Shown one piece after another: positions 6,198 to 6,206 of a DNA stretch of 6,206 nt. Position 1 is the first letter of the stretch. Each line of letters opens with the position of its first letter. The stretch is from the NCBI GenBank assembly GCA_026193125.1, contig JAPHSC010000356.1, forward strand, positions 1-6,206, written 5' to 3'. The position numbers and the translations under genes were made by a program. The stretch is from Gammaproteobacteria bacterium (lineage in GTDB: Bacteria; Pseudomonadota; Gammaproteobacteria; Steroidobacterales; BM003). Under the pieces are notes generated by a model that saw only the letters and a program-made list of their open reading frames with translations, ran no database searches and was not told the DNA's origin.

Positions 6198-6206
6198 AGT
6201 GCTCCA

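Overview
This is a compact bacterial segment in which every supportable gene lies on the minus strand, so transcription runs from high to low coordinates. By eye the base composition is in the high fifties % GC. The predicted proteins suggest an aerobic, Gram-negative gammaproteobacterium. The phosphoglycerate dehydrogenase is collinear with the Escherichia coli enzyme almost end to end. The large periplasmic PQQ/heme c dehydrogenase is a predicted lipoprotein, which implies a diderm with a respiratory chain. A marine Halieaceae-like lineage would fit this gene mix, but that is an impression from family knowledge and not demonstrated here.

Layout in transcription order, right to left: (1) 6197-5214, a 327-residue fumarylacetoacetate hydrolase family enzyme, probably the last step of tyrosine/homogentisate breakdown. 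(2) After 48 nt, 5165-2985, a 726-residue PQQ-dependent alcohol dehydrogenase with a lipoprotein signal and a C-terminal cytochrome c domain. (3) After about 156 nt holding a dyad, a hairpin and a candidate promoter, 2828-1836, a zinc-free NADPH:quinone oxidoreductase-type MDR protein. Its true start is most likely a GTG 18 codons inside the longest open frame. (4) Directly abutting it, 1835-1536, a small DUF1330 protein that looks translationally coupled to the MDR gene. (5) After 81 nt, 1454-225, serA. (6) After 161 nt, 63-1, the first 21 codons of a gene running off the left edge, whose product begins with a signal-peptide-like sequence.

The first two genes may be co-transcribed, and the MDR and DUF1330 genes almost certainly are. 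SerA feeds serine synthesis and has no obvious metabolic link to its neighbours. The theme of the other genes is oxidation or carbonyl and small-molecule catabolism: periplasmic alcohol oxidation, quinone or enone reduction, and cleavage of a beta-diketo acid. No RNA gene, mobile element, CRISPR array or phage feature was seen. I found no convincing novel system. The points worth a second look are the membrane-tethered quinohemoprotein, its pairing with the hydrolase, the corrected start and coupling of the MDR/DUF1330 pair, and the unlisted partial secreted gene at the left edge.
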